Positions 27,001 through 38,771 of a stretch of 64,000 bases of DNA are shown piece after piece. The translations under genes and the position numbers were made by a program. Each line of letters begins with the position of its first letter. The stretch's first letter is position 1. Source of the DNA: Diploscapter coronatus (taxonomy: Eukaryota > Nematoda > Chromadorea > Rhabditida > Rhabditidae); assembly GCA_964036155.1 (NCBI GenBank), contig OZ038423.1:2247249-2311248 (forward strand). The letters are read 5' to 3'. The notes beneath the pieces were generated by a model. That model made no database searches and had not been told where the DNA came from. It saw nothing but the letters and a program-made list of their open reading frames with translations.

Positions 27001-30000
27001 GCCGGAAATGCGCGTTATTCTTAATTTTCGAACGTGACTTTAGACCCGGTTTTTTGGTCCTCTATTTTTAATTTTTGACGGGAAAATTAAAACCGCTCGG
27101 ATAAAGAGAATCTAGGTGAATTCAGGGAATATCTGTCTAATTAACCTTGAGAGGAGATTCAGATAATGATTTGAGATAGACCTGATATCCAGGCTGAAAT
27201 CTTTATGGTAAACCCTCTATGAATTTTTTGCCCATGGTAAAGAATAGGGAATACAGACCAGATTAGATATTTGGGATTTCAAGCAAAGGCTTAGGATTCT
27301 TCAGAACTAATGAATGAATTGGCAATTCATTGGAAGAATCGACGTTAGACGGGCAATTGCAAAGGTAAGAGATGATCATTGAAACATTAGCAAAATTGAT
27401 GAAAAAGTTACAAATTTTTCCTTTCCCATTGAAATTAAAACCCTAGAAACCCGAGCAGAAGAAGTGGAATCATTTGAAATGACTTTCAGAAATATTAAAA
27501 ATTAGAATACGTTTCAAATTTGAACTGGTTTTAGTAGACGAAGATGCTACTGTTGTAAGAAGGCTACTAACATCTCTAACATCTTTATATGAGAATTTTC
27601 AAAATAGATCAAACTGATAAATTTAGATAATGTAAAAACTAGGTTTTTAATATTTTACCGAATTTTCCGGGATTGAATAATCAAAGTCTGCTGATGTGTC
27701 ATTGGAAGCGTCGATCGTCACGTTACTTTTTAGTATCTGCCTTTGTAACTCTGCCAGTAGCATCCTGAAAAGCATTCTTTGATCTCAAAAAATGTCTGCA
27801 AAAGTTATTCTATGATGCATCAGAATATATTCCTCGAAAAAAGGACGAACGCGAATAACTAATGTATTACCGAGAAGTCAAAAGGTGCAAATCATAAATA
27901 TTCATCGATATAACTATCAAAAGAGCTATGGAATTCACTCATTTTGTTTAGGCTACGGGATTAAATTAAATTTTATGGGTCTATCTTTACGCTTTTTATT
28001 CATTCAAATGGGAAATGATGATGGTAATAAAATTCCTAAATTGGAAATAGAAATAATCAGATATTGAGGCTGATTCATAATTATATTCTAAAAATTAAAT
28101 CGCTAAACTGCAATAAACTGAATTTCGATCGAGTAAAAATTTCTATAGACCCAGAATATTATCGAAATAAATGACTCATGAGTAATAATCGGAACGGAGC
28201 CAAAACCGAAACTCGAAAGCTCATAGATCAAAATTTTCTTCGAACGCGGCTCAAGCGAAAGAATTTGACGAGGTAAATCTTCCCAAAGAAGCGTCAAAAT
28301 ACGCACTTTTTGGTCGAAAAACTAACCTTTTTGTCCTCAGAAAGAAGAGTTCAGGTATTTTTCGAATTAATTTAAAACCAAAGAACTAGTCTTTGCGAAA
28401 TTTAAATTTATATCAAGAACTTACATAAAATCGAATTAACTTAAACTCGACTTATCAATTTATTGTCCGTATGAAAAATTTTATCATGAGTTTATGAAAA
28501 TTAGCGGCAAACGTGAAAAATGCAAAATTTTCGAAAATTATGCACCGCACATCTGACAATTATGGGATTAGTCGGAAGAATGAAATGTTGAATTATTCGA
28601 GACTGTATTTAAGCTCTATTCCTCACTATGTGATATGAACACTTTTGTATTAATCATATGAAGACAGCTTAAGATTTCAAGAAATCGAGAATATCTCAGA
28701 CTGTTTTGAAGAGTCTATCTATGACTATGTAATATAGGGTTATTTGATTTTGCAGTATCAAATATATCATTATCTTCAGCGGCCTTTAAGAAAGGGTGAT
28801 AATTTTCGAGCCCAAGTTTTCGAATTTCACGGTCGAAATTATACGTTACGGCGAATCCCATTCAATTCTCTTAGGGATGGAAATAACGGATCAGGAATTA
28901 GTCGATTTTAAGAAGATTTTGCAAAATATGCAAGACTTTGAAAAAAATCAATATTTTCCTCAAATTTATAACTTTGTTCATTTTAATCTAGATTGATTAA
29001 TTGTCGGTCAGAAAAAAAACAGCTACGAAAAATAATTCATCAAATTTGCTAATTCGATTTTATGATTTTGTTCCAAGCTCAATTTGAGAAGCGATGGAAT
29101 AGAAGTTAGGATAGCGCGAATTCGCTGTAATTACATTAGAAACACTCACCACGCATTTCAAAGATTAACGGCTCTAATGAAGGGTTAAAAATGAAACTTT
29201 TCTTTGAAAAAAATCTGCAAAAATCGAAGTTTTGCATCGCGAATTATGTAAATGATGATGCCAATTTTGGTCGGTTCCTTCTGTTTTCATTTGACTTTCG
29301 AAAATCGAAAAAATAAACGTAAACAAACGGAATTCGAAATAACAAAAATGAATTTCAATGTTTTGCCAGCTTCTTGATTTTCACCCACATATACACGCAA
29401 AAATGAATAATTACTCGTACTCTTCAGAACTTGTGAAAGTCCAACTCAAAACAAAGGCCGAAAGAGTTCATTGTTTTTCTCCTTCAGTCAGAGAGTTACG
29501 CAAAATCCCAGTCTGCGTTTCACCTTTCTTGCTTTTCTTGAATTTTTCGAAATACGTGCGGCTTTTTCACAAGAGGACAATGTTCTTTCTTGCCTAAACT
29601 TAGGTGATTCCGAATTTCAAACATCACCATATCAAATTTCAATGAGGATAGCAGCTGATCAGAGTCGCATGCAAGTCCAAATTTGGAGAGAATTTAGCAT
29701 AGCTTTGAAGAATTAAGAAATAATAAGTTTTCTAAAATTGCCTTATGATGTAAGATTATTAGTGTCAGATAGAATCGCAAAAATATTTGATCAGCATGAA
29801 ACAGAATACTTTTTAAAACAGTATTTGGAGTTGGAACATAATAAGGACGTCATAAAATCTGGTCGAATTACCATTTCAAAAATTTAGAAGCATAGATAAA
29901 TTTTGCAAAAAAAATTCAAGCATATTTACAAAAAAAAAAGCTGAAAACGAGGAAATTTATGAATGAAGTGCAGGCGACGTCAGACATGCCAAATACAGAG

Positions 30001-32049
30001 AGCGTTGAGATATTTTTAGTACCGAGAAATTCGCAAAAAGAAGATGTAATTGCGCAGTTACGTGCAAAAACTACCTTTTATCATCTTAACTAGAGTCAAA
30101 ATTTCAATCTGACAGAAATAGAAATGACAATTATTCCAAATTGCCAATTTACAGAGATTGCTCATCACATGATTAAAATAGTCCAAAATGCTCGACCTTC
30201 ATCTTAAAAAATAGAAAGAATGAATCATTGAAATGGTAAAAGTCAAGTTGTGTGTGCGTGAAATTTGTGTTCGAAAAAAATTACTTGGCTAATTCGCATC
30301 ATTTTGCCTGGGTTCTTCTAAGACAATTTTCAGGTTAAAGAATGACAATAATCGAGAAATTATTCGTTAAAGTTGACGTAGCCACAAACAGTCTAGACCG
30401 TAACTCCTAAATGTCTCGAAACTTTAGTAAGGTTAGCAAATTTGAGAAGCTTGGGAATTTTTAAATTAGAAGTACAAATGTGTAACAATTCGATTAGCCG
30501 ATGTAATTTAAATTCAAGAACAATTATTTAATTTTAGAAGAGATATTGAAACAATTATAGAGACATTGCAGCTAATGTTCCGAAATATTCTACTTTATGT
30601 AATCATAAACTAGGCATTTATGATAAAAAATTGCGAGAAAATCTAATTTATCAACATGTAAATTTAGCACGATTTTTAGAATTGCGATAATTTCATCATA
30701 AGCTGCAGAATTAGAAAAATCCATAAAAATTTCCTGCAAATAGTGAGCACGTATGATTTTCTAGGGAAATTCAATCCTTCTGAGTTCTGAACCGCTAATT
30801 TCCCCGCAAAAACAAACTTATGTGTATGCAGCAGCAAAGAAAATTCGTTAGAGTTCAACTTTTTCAATACCCGCCGTTTTTGAGCCGGTAAAAATCAGTC
30901 AGGCAAAAATCGCCACATAAACGTATAATTTATTGAAAACTTAAATATAACTCTTCAAGACAGATGGTGATAATGATCGTTGAATCCGAAAAATTGACGG
31001 TTTCGAAACACAAATCTCAAAATTCGTACAACAATATTGATCATAGATGATTTGCTTTAAATAGTAAAATAATATTTTTTAAGCTGGTGTTTGAGTTGAG
31101 TAATAAAAACCCTTAGAGAGGGTCATTACAGAGTATATAGTATTAATTTTGCGTCTTTCCCAGATCTGAATTGATCTAATATTCATATCAAAGATGGCTT
31201 CTCGAATTCTCCATTGAATCCTATTGCATATGGTAAATAGCCGAGGGATTTGTCGTGGCTCCATCGGTCCCTGTTCAAGCAATTTTTCATCGGTAAGAGT
31301 GCGCGCGTAGATTCGCCTAATTTCAGATAATCTTCTATCAATGAATTTCTCCACTGCTTGAATATTCTCCGGCCAAAATTCATCCTTAAAATGCACGTTC
31401 ATCGCATTTACAAAAAAAAAAAGCCGTAAAAATTGTGAAGTGTGATAGCAGCGAAATATTTCGAACGGGCATCATTTTCAAAACGTTCATCAAGTATAGG
31501 CTCTGTAACGTAAAAAGAATTTTTCAACTTACAAAGGAACCTCCCCGAGCGTGTACTCAAATTCCCGGTCAAGAACCCTACATAGTTTTGAAGTACTCGG
31601 TGAGTTAGGAAAGTTGATATAAAAGTTAGGGGGCTGATATGCGGTAACGCGCATTTTGCGCGTACAAATGCACTTTCCATGGCTAACAAGCCAAATCCAA
31701 AAAATTCGAGAAAATCAGGGAATAATATTTTTCACTTCTTTCTCGAACATTATCTAATTGAGTCTCTATCCCATTTGCAATTGATACATTCAATTCGGGT
31801 CAAGGTAATTTATCAATTCTTTTCCAAATACTATCCTTCGAACCACAATTTCATCATATCAGACACTTCATTAAATAGTTTCATCACAAGATATCTCTTT
31901 ATTATTGGTCAGACATTCGACATTGATAACTACAACTTCGAAGCTAGCAATTATCCCTCGTATCTTCTCCACTTGTATGGCAACGGCTTTTTAGTAACGT
32001 AGACGAAGCGCCTCCTGTAAACTCAACAAATTTTCAAGAAATTCAAAAA
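18091..32049. other. 14-kb AT-rich gene-poor region
   Basis: No chain of exons with joined phases could be built on either strand. The longest open frames (19142-19528 minus, 23798-24073 plus, 31079-31402 minus, 31679-32002 plus) are isolated, AT-driven and without recognisable motifs. Local degenerate duplications occur, e.g. around 21970-22140 and 22805-23000. No tRNA, rRNA, CRISPR or intact transposon was seen. Some of it may be promoter DNA of the GPCR ending at 14335. Confidence 0.45.
22805..23000 (+). repeat. Degenerate tandem duplication, about 120 bp apart
   Basis: The stretch 22805-22880 and the stretch 22929-23000 share an interrupted pattern: AATTTCAATAT/AACTTCAATAT, then GTTGC or similar, then TTCATGA.., then GACAATAA/AACAATAA. 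They look like two old copies of one unit. Confidence 0.35.
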
Positions 32050-34543
32050 TCAAGTGGGGGACTTTGTCGTAGTAGTTTCCTCTATCGGGTCGGCCTGGTA
32101 CTCGTAGGCTTCGTTGAACTGGGGGTTCGGAGCGTCCGCGTCAACAGCTTGTTGATTATCGGGGTCGTCAGATGGGTTTGCCTGAAAATGAGCATATTTT
32201 TAAGGTCACCATATTTTATGGTACGTTTTCATCGGTCTGTTGCTGCTGCTGTTGTTCTCGATCCTGGGCATTCGGTTGTGGTGGAACTTCCCCAGGTGGG
32301 CTTCCCCCTGTCTCTCTGATAACGTCGGAATACTCTTCATTGGATGGCTGGCCGTTTTCTAAATGATATGCTTCAAAGTTCGATTTCTGGAAACGGAATT
32401 CTTGTTATTCATTCGACGAGTTGCGTCAATAATTGAAAAATCATAGGTTTCCTAATTTGTTTGCAACGAGAATGAGAAAATGTCTCAATTGTGCGAAGTT
32501 TGTTTGTTCAAAATCCTACTCCCGTCCTGTTTTCCTTCCTTTCTCCGCTGCGGAGCTCTTCTCGGTCCTTCTCGATTGACCAGATCTTTGATGCTCGGCA
32601 TGTCGACGTTCTCATTCAAGACGCTCATCTCAGGCTCTTCTGGGGGTGACAGCTGGTGGTCGCCTTCATGGAGCGTGATGTCTTCTTCAAATCATCGCTT
32701 TCAACCAGAGGAGCTTTCAATTCTACCTGGCTCTTCCCGGTTCTGGTCCATCTTCCCTGGATTTGGATCGGCAGACCCTGGAGGCGATGGTGTCTTCTTC
32801 ATAACTTCAGTACCAGGTGGCTGAGGTGAGGTTTCGGATTTCTCAACGACTTTCAGACTGAAAATCTCGGTCGCCAGATTATTGGAGAAACTTTTCAACC
32901 TCGATTCCTCCTCTTGCTTCTTCATCGTCATCTCTTCCTGCTCTTTCTTCTTCTTCAGCATTTGCAGCTCAAACGGACAAGGACAGAACTTGACGTCGGC
33001 TCCACGCTCACCCTTTTCTCCCTTTCCTGGAGTGGGAAAATCAATTTGTCCCCCAAAATATTCTAAAACTCACGTCCTCGCTTGCCCTGAGAACCCGGTA
33101 AACCGTCCAACCCGTTGGGTCATGAAATTGGAATTTTTTCCCTAAGAAATAAGCTAATAAAAAACCTGGCTGGCCCCTCGGCCCAGGTTCGCCGTAGATG
33201 TAGTTCCGCTGAACATTTCAGAGCTAATTTTATCCCTCAACGAAGAGAAAATCGTTCAAACCTTGCCGCGCATGCCCTGAAAGGTAAATTCGAGTTATGA
33301 GAAAGCCTGAAGAAGGTGAAGAAAATACCTGTAGTCCAGGGGGTCCGATCGGACCTCGCTCGCCCTTCTGAAATTGATAGAAATATTTCTTCAAGATTCT
33401 AATAACGTGCCGGTCCAGATAAGCCCGTTCCGCCCTCGGCGTTCTTTCCAGGCTGACCTTTCAGGCCTTGATGACCCTGAAAGAAGAAAGTATTTTTAGA
33501 GGAGTATCTCGACGAATGTTACCTTCAATCCAGGCTCACCAACATCGCCTTCAGGCCCGATTGTTCCTGAAATAAGACAATTATCAGTAGAGAGATAATG
33601 AAATTACCATCGACTCCATCTTGGGCAGGTTTTCCCGGCGTTCCACGTTCTCCTTTGTCTCCCTGAAGTTGATTATTCAAATCTTCTGGGAGGTTGTGAA
33701 AGCCTACCTCGTCGCCTCTTGCCCCAGGAGCACCTAAGAAATCATGCATGTAGCTCTACTGTGGATATTCAGGAAGATCCTGACCACATCCACATTATTG
33801 CACACTTACCTTCAGGTCCAATCTGAAAGTTCAAATTGCTATGTTTCAGAATATTACGAATCATTTGGTATTGAAAGAAAAATACTGCCTCTGGAGTTTG
33901 GATGAAGATGTTGATGGATCAAAAAACTCGATCCGATCCGGAATGTTCGGAGCGGATCCGCCGGGTCAGCATTCCTGGCTTTGAATTCAGTGAAAATCTA
34001 ACTTACATCTCCCTGCGGACAGACGACGCATTGCGGTTCCATCTCGTCGAGGATGTCTCTCGCATCCTCCCCTCGTTTGCCCTGCTTACCCGCTTTACCA
34101 GACTAAATTTTCTATTTTCTAGGAAAAAGCAATGATAAACCTCTCCATCGCTACCATCAGGTCCTAAAATTGATCAATTTTCTTTGAAAAAATCGAAAAA
34201 AAAACAACCTCTTGGCCCAGGCTTCCCAGGTAAACAGGTGACAGCGTATCTTTTTGCTAGGAGATGACTAGGTTCCGACAAGAATGATTCCGAGAACAGA
34301 GCGTCTATTTTCTGGAAAATAAAATAAAGTTTCAAAAGTTAACATGCTCGGCTTTGAAAAGAGTTTTGATAACAGAGTTGTTCACATCAGCAACTAACTA
34401 ACCCGAAAAGCATTAACCTTCTGCACCACAAAGTCCTTCGACTTTTCGGCATTATTTAGCAGTAGAGGTAAATAAACGAGTTGTCCAATTATCAAGCAAG
34501 AAGATATCAAAATCGTCGCATAGCCCGCGATTTCGAAAGACAT
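32050..34543 (-). CDS. Cuticle collagen with long acidic/Pro/Gln tail
   Basis: Structural collagen of the nematode cuticle, about 465 aa. Exons: 34543-34418, 34311-34209, 34163-34141, 34102-34007, 33822-33810, 33733-33708, 33662-33608, 33566-33523, 33476-33411, 33367-33329, 33276-33262, 33208-33166, 33121-33074, 33026-32727, 32684 to about 32581, 32386-32225, 32181-32050. Order: N-terminal membrane anchor (AGYATILISSCLIIGQLVYL), a basic AKRY cleavage-like site, interrupted Gly-X-Y blocks, a KFCPCPFEL cysteine motif, then a tail of about 200 residues with K/E-rich, Pro-rich and QQQQQ-type segments. Known cuticle collagens have few introns; this one has at least 16. One intron ends in AT (33122-33123) and one starts with GC (33410). 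The junction after 32684 does not join cleanly: GTCAAT near 32580 is in phase, the better-looking GTAGGA near 32519 is not. Confidence 0.8.
33122..33165 (-). other. Non-canonical intron (GT...AT) in collagen
   Basis: The Gly-X-Y frame resumes perfectly at 33121 (G-P-N-G-L-D-G). The base before it makes the intron end TTTCAT instead of TTTCAG. The donor is GT. No AG within the intron restores the frame. It may be a sequencing error, an allele, or true non-canonical splicing. Confidence 0.55.
33930..33958. repeat. GC-rich hairpin inside a collagen intron
   Basis: The arms 33930-33942 and 33946-33958 are complementary except for one mismatch and one G.U pair, with a 3-nt loop. It stands out in AT-rich DNA and lies in the 184-nt intron 33823-34006 of the minus-strand collagen. 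Confidence 0.7.
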
Positions 34544-35223
34544 TTTGGGGGAAATGAAGTGAAAGCCCGAGAAAGTTAACCGCAGGCTTTATTTCTAACG
34601 CCAAAATGAGGTGACCTAATTGGGATCTTCGGAAGCATAGCTGGATTTGTAATATCCCTTTCGGAAAGCAGATAACTAAATTGATTGGAATTTGACAAAG
34701 AAATAGATTTTTAAAAGGACATTGATTGATTCGAAAAACTAAAAATGACTTGGGTCAAGGTTTTTTCCCAAATCATAGATATTAGGAGAATGGAAACATA
34801 TAATCGTGTCGTGCACTCTTATCATTTTTGACGCATGGTAGCTACAACATAGTGCAATCTCAATATCGAGACACCTACTGTTCTCCTACGAATTGATATG
34901 GCCTGAAAGACACTTATCAACTCCCATAATCTTATTTGTTTAATCAATATCTATTGGACCTGTTTAGTCTGATTTACAAACAATAACAATAGGTAAATAA
35001 TTTATTTTTTATCATTATATTTAAGGCTAATTCTGAGCTATATATTTGCGAGATTACCGGTTACCTGATTAAACTTTAACCGTAATAATATAAACTTTTT
35101 CCCAGACCATTAAGCCTATAGTTTGATACTTCCAATCTTACAATTCAATGCAACTTAGCATCTTTTTATGGTTACTTTGTAAGATTCTTGTTCAATCGAC
35201 TTTTTCCAATCGATTTGATTCAG
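34544..35223. other. Divergent intergenic region
   Basis: About 0.7 kb between the start codons of the minus-strand collagen and the plus-strand acyl-CoA synthetase, so it probably holds both promoters. No clear TATA box or repeat was seen. Confidence 0.5.
35221..35223 (+). promoter_or_regulatory. Probable SL trans-splice acceptor for the synthetase
   Basis: TTGATTCAG ends at 35223, three bases before the ATG at 35227. A splice acceptor this close to the start, with no coding exon upstream, is typical of spliced-leader addition in nematodes. Confidence 0.45.
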
Positions 35224-35226
35224 ACA

Positions 35227-38200
35227 ATGAAAGTCGCCTCGCCGTTTCCCCCGGTCGCAACCAGCGACCGCAAAATGCACTCCATTTTGTGTGAAGCGAT
35301 CGATGGCCACACCGAACATGATCCAGAAGCCATTGCGTTTGTAAGGAAAACACGTAGTTAAAAGCAAACGTTTCATTGAAAATATAATGATAACTTTCAA
35401 ATTAATAAAAAAATCACTTATTGAATATCATAATCGTATCAAATCAAGATGTACAAAGATAGGCTTCAATAAAAATAGCAAACGCCTTGAAATTCAATGG
35501 AACCGATGGTTTAACCATTAATATTGAAACTATAATTCATGCAACTCGGCGTTAGAAATTGTCCTTCCTGGGAGGGACATCCTAGCATTGATATACTTAT
35601 CGTTGCTGGAGAAAGTTCGATATTCACACGCAGCAATTAGGAATTGAATTTGGTGGAGCGAAATAATGAGTCGTATAGAAGAGAAACGAGACGAATAGCG
35701 CGTAATTTTTGAATATCGACGCGTTCTCTTCCAATCGATAATACCATAAAATGTTATGTATTATTTTGAATCACATCCACAAAAACGAATCTCCAGATCT
35801 GCGCTGAAGAACCCGAAAGCCTCATCACGTTTAAACAACTCGGCCAGCAGTCTCATTCCATTGCTAGCTATCTGAATTCCATGTGAGAGCACCTTCGTTT
35901 ACAAGGAAAAATCATTGTTTTCTAGAGGATTCGGCCATCTGGACGTTGCCGCCGTGTTTCTGCCGAACCGCATTGAATATGGCGTGTTGATGATTGGAAT
36001 CTGGAGATGTGGTGGAATTTTTACCGGTGTCAGTTTCGCATCTACTCACTGTAAGTCCAATTTTTATTTTACTTTGGGAAAATAAGAATCATAAGTTTCA
36101 CAAAACCAAGTGAATAGGCTAAGAAGAATAATTCAGCACACTGTGGAAGGACAGAATCTGTATCTAACACAAATAACGAATTTTATCGTTTCAGTCGAAC
36201 TCAAACGCCAACTACTGGATTCTGGAGCCTCCGTCCTTTTCACGGATGAGACGAATCTGCACACCGCCATGAAGGCTACTGGGGAGTGCAAGAACTTGAA
36301 GGTCACTAAACTGTTCTCTCATTCGAATATATTGATTTTCAGCGAGTCATCTGCATCCGAGAGACGGCTAAACCCCTGCGCATGGGAATAGTCGATTACG
36401 ATAATGTCATCAATCATAAAGGGAACATCAAGGACGACTATAATTTTAGGTTAAAATTCATCTTCACGTTTTTTCGGCGAATTTGAAAATTCAGCCCCCA
36501 CGACACCGCTCTGCTGCCATATTCTTCTGGAACGACTGGTGTGCCGAAGGGAGTCATGTTGACTCATCAGAACTTCGGAACGATGATGGAGTTTTTTAGA
36601 CAGTACGGATTATTCCAGATTTAAAGAAAAAAATCGATATTCAGGTACACCACCGCAAGATTTCTTCCAGCTATGGACAATGCCAAAAGTTGGCGAGGTC
36701 AATACGACTACTTATTTTTGCCGTTCTATCACCTCTATGGATTCGGAATGTTGTATCAGGTAATGCCAGCTCGTAAAAACATAGTAATTACTGATCTTTT
36801 CTTTATACTTTTACCATATTCTCTAAAACGTACAGCATTTTTCACTCTTTGATAATGTGAACGAGTCTATTTCCGAGGAAAATTAAAGATAAATGACTAA
36901 TTCATCCTATGGTTTGTTGTAGGACATAAAAATTTTGCCGTTTAGGCAATTCTGAAAGGCACCACCTCCATCGTCCCCAAGAAATTCAACCCCCAGAATA
37001 TGATGATGTCGATTCAGCGGTACAAGGTTCGATGATTGATGATTCAAGCTAAAAAGCAAATTTTCCATTCCAAATCAGATCAAATGTCTTCTACTCGTAC
37101 CTCCCGTCGTCTTGTATCTGACGAAGAGTTCTGAGACGAACAAATACGATCTGTCCTCAATCAGAATCCTGCTGACTTCCGCCGCCCCCATTGGGAAAGA
37201 CCTGAGCGAAGAGTTTCTCGTGAAGTTCCCTAAAGCTAGGATAGCTAATGGTTTATTATAGTTTGAAAGTTCATTACGAGGGTTTTTGAAGCCTACGGAA
37301 TGACGGAAGCAGGAATGGGAGTGACTGCGGCGTTGATTGAAGACGGGAAGAGAAACGAATGCGAATTCGTCGGACACATCTACTCGATTTTTGAGTTCAA
37401 GGTTAGCTTTTATCTAGTTTGCATCGCTAGGCTCAGGATCATTGTGGAATTTGCAATCTGATACGAGTCTAGCTATTATGAGACATATCATATGTCAATC
37501 ATGCAATTTTAAGCTAACCATTTAAAATCATGTCACACACTCGGAATGAAATTAACCTGCTGCCGAATTTAGATGTTCCCTATCTTTTCCCGAATCATAT
37601 TTTCTGATGTTACAACTCCATTTCTCTAATTTGATTGGGAATTTCGACAATTATCGCCACCCCATTATTTCTGCATCATATCCAAACACTTCGACTACAC
37701 TTTAGGCCGTCGATCTCTCAACCGGCGTCGAGGTTCCACCCCGAACTCGTGGTGAGTTGTGCATCAGAGGGCCGACCGTCATGAAGGGCTACTTGAATCG
37801 GCCTGACGCCACAAAAGAGACGATCGACGAGGAAGGATGGCTACACACTGGGGATATTGCTATGATTGAACCAGGTCGAAAAACTCATACCATCTAACGC
37901 ACGATTCGAAATTTATTCCAAACTTTAATAGGCTTCAAAATCGTAGTATCTTGCTTTACAGTTTTACCAATGTCATGCCTGAAAAACGACTCCAAAATGT
38001 ATCGTTAGATTTCAGACGGAATGGTCAAAATCGTGGACCGCAAGAAAGAGCTCATTAAAGTCAAGGGGTTGCAGGTATTCAAAATAAACCTGAAAATGAA
38101 GAGAAGAAAAGCGAAACACTCAGGTAGCACCCGCAGAGCTTGAAGACCTGCTTCAATCTCATCCTGAAATAGCCGATGCTGCAGTGGTGGGGTTGCAAGA

Positions 38201-38771
38201 AGAGAAGGCAGGCGAGAAACCGATGGCCTTTGTCGTCAAGAAGACGGACAAACTGACGGCGAGAGACGTGCAGAAATATGTTGAAGGTTGGCATCTTAAT
38301 TTGGAATACAATTCCCAAGTCTGCACACATAATTAATTGGAAGACATTTTTCATTGTTAGATTTGTAGAATTCTGAAACTTATGATATTAGACGAGATCT
38401 TTTAATCGAATACTTTTTGTCAATAGATAATCACTAGTAATGAATTCCTCTTCAAGAAGCCAAAATCTTTGAAACATATCCTATTTTACAAGATCTTACT
38501 TATTTTGATGGAGGTCAAAATTTAATTGTTTCAACAACTGATGTTGAATTGCACCTCTGATTGCAACAAATTTCACTTCAAATGACTCAAAACTCGCTGA
38601 ATCACTGATGACTCACTAATTGCTTCAATTGCAGAGCGCCTTTCGCCTTACAAATGGCTTACGGGTGGAGTGAAATTCGTCGAACAAATTCCAAAATCGC
38701 CATCCGGGAAAATTCTGCGCCGACTTTTGAGAGATCAAGTCAACCTGCCACAAACATCTTCGAAAATATGA
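35227..38771 (+). CDS. Acyl-CoA synthetase, 4-coumarate-CoA-ligase type
   Basis: ATP-dependent acyl-CoA synthetase of the ANL superfamily: carboxylate + ATP + CoA to acyl-CoA via an acyl-AMP. Exons: 35227-35340, 35797-35882, 35926-36050, 36195-36301, 36343-36449, 36495-36602, 36645-36759, 36946-37026, 37079-37250, 37292-37401, 37706-37874, 38016-38074, 38124-38286, 38635-38771; 550 aa, the normal length. The AMP-binding motif is [12 protein letters not shown] near residue 187. Others are [28 protein letters not shown], and the C-terminal [11 protein letters not shown] carrying the adenylation lysine. The last residues, SKI, fit a PTS1 variant, so peroxisomal import is likely. The donor after 36301 (GTCACT) is weak but is the only in-phase choice. 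Substrate class unknown. Confidence 0.92.

Noticed and set aside
31079..31402. Minus-strand frame of 107 codons (…AIFDMNIRS…) and a vaguely similar plus-strand frame at 23798-24073 (…SIFDVRTEL…)
   Set aside because: The shared resemblance is a few residues only, with no introns, motifs or neighbours supporting a gene.
18091..32049. Possible piRNA cluster in the gene-poor region
   Set aside because: I looked for the C. elegans upstream motif CTGTTTCA on both strands and saw only about one match (near 29797), far too few. A species-specific motif cannot be excluded by eye.
35155..35400. Open frame of 81 codons on the minus strand with four Cys, looking like a small secreted protein
   Set aside because: It is the shadow of the first exon of the acyl-CoA synthetase on the plus strand (35227-35340), which has an acceptor, a donor and the right phase.
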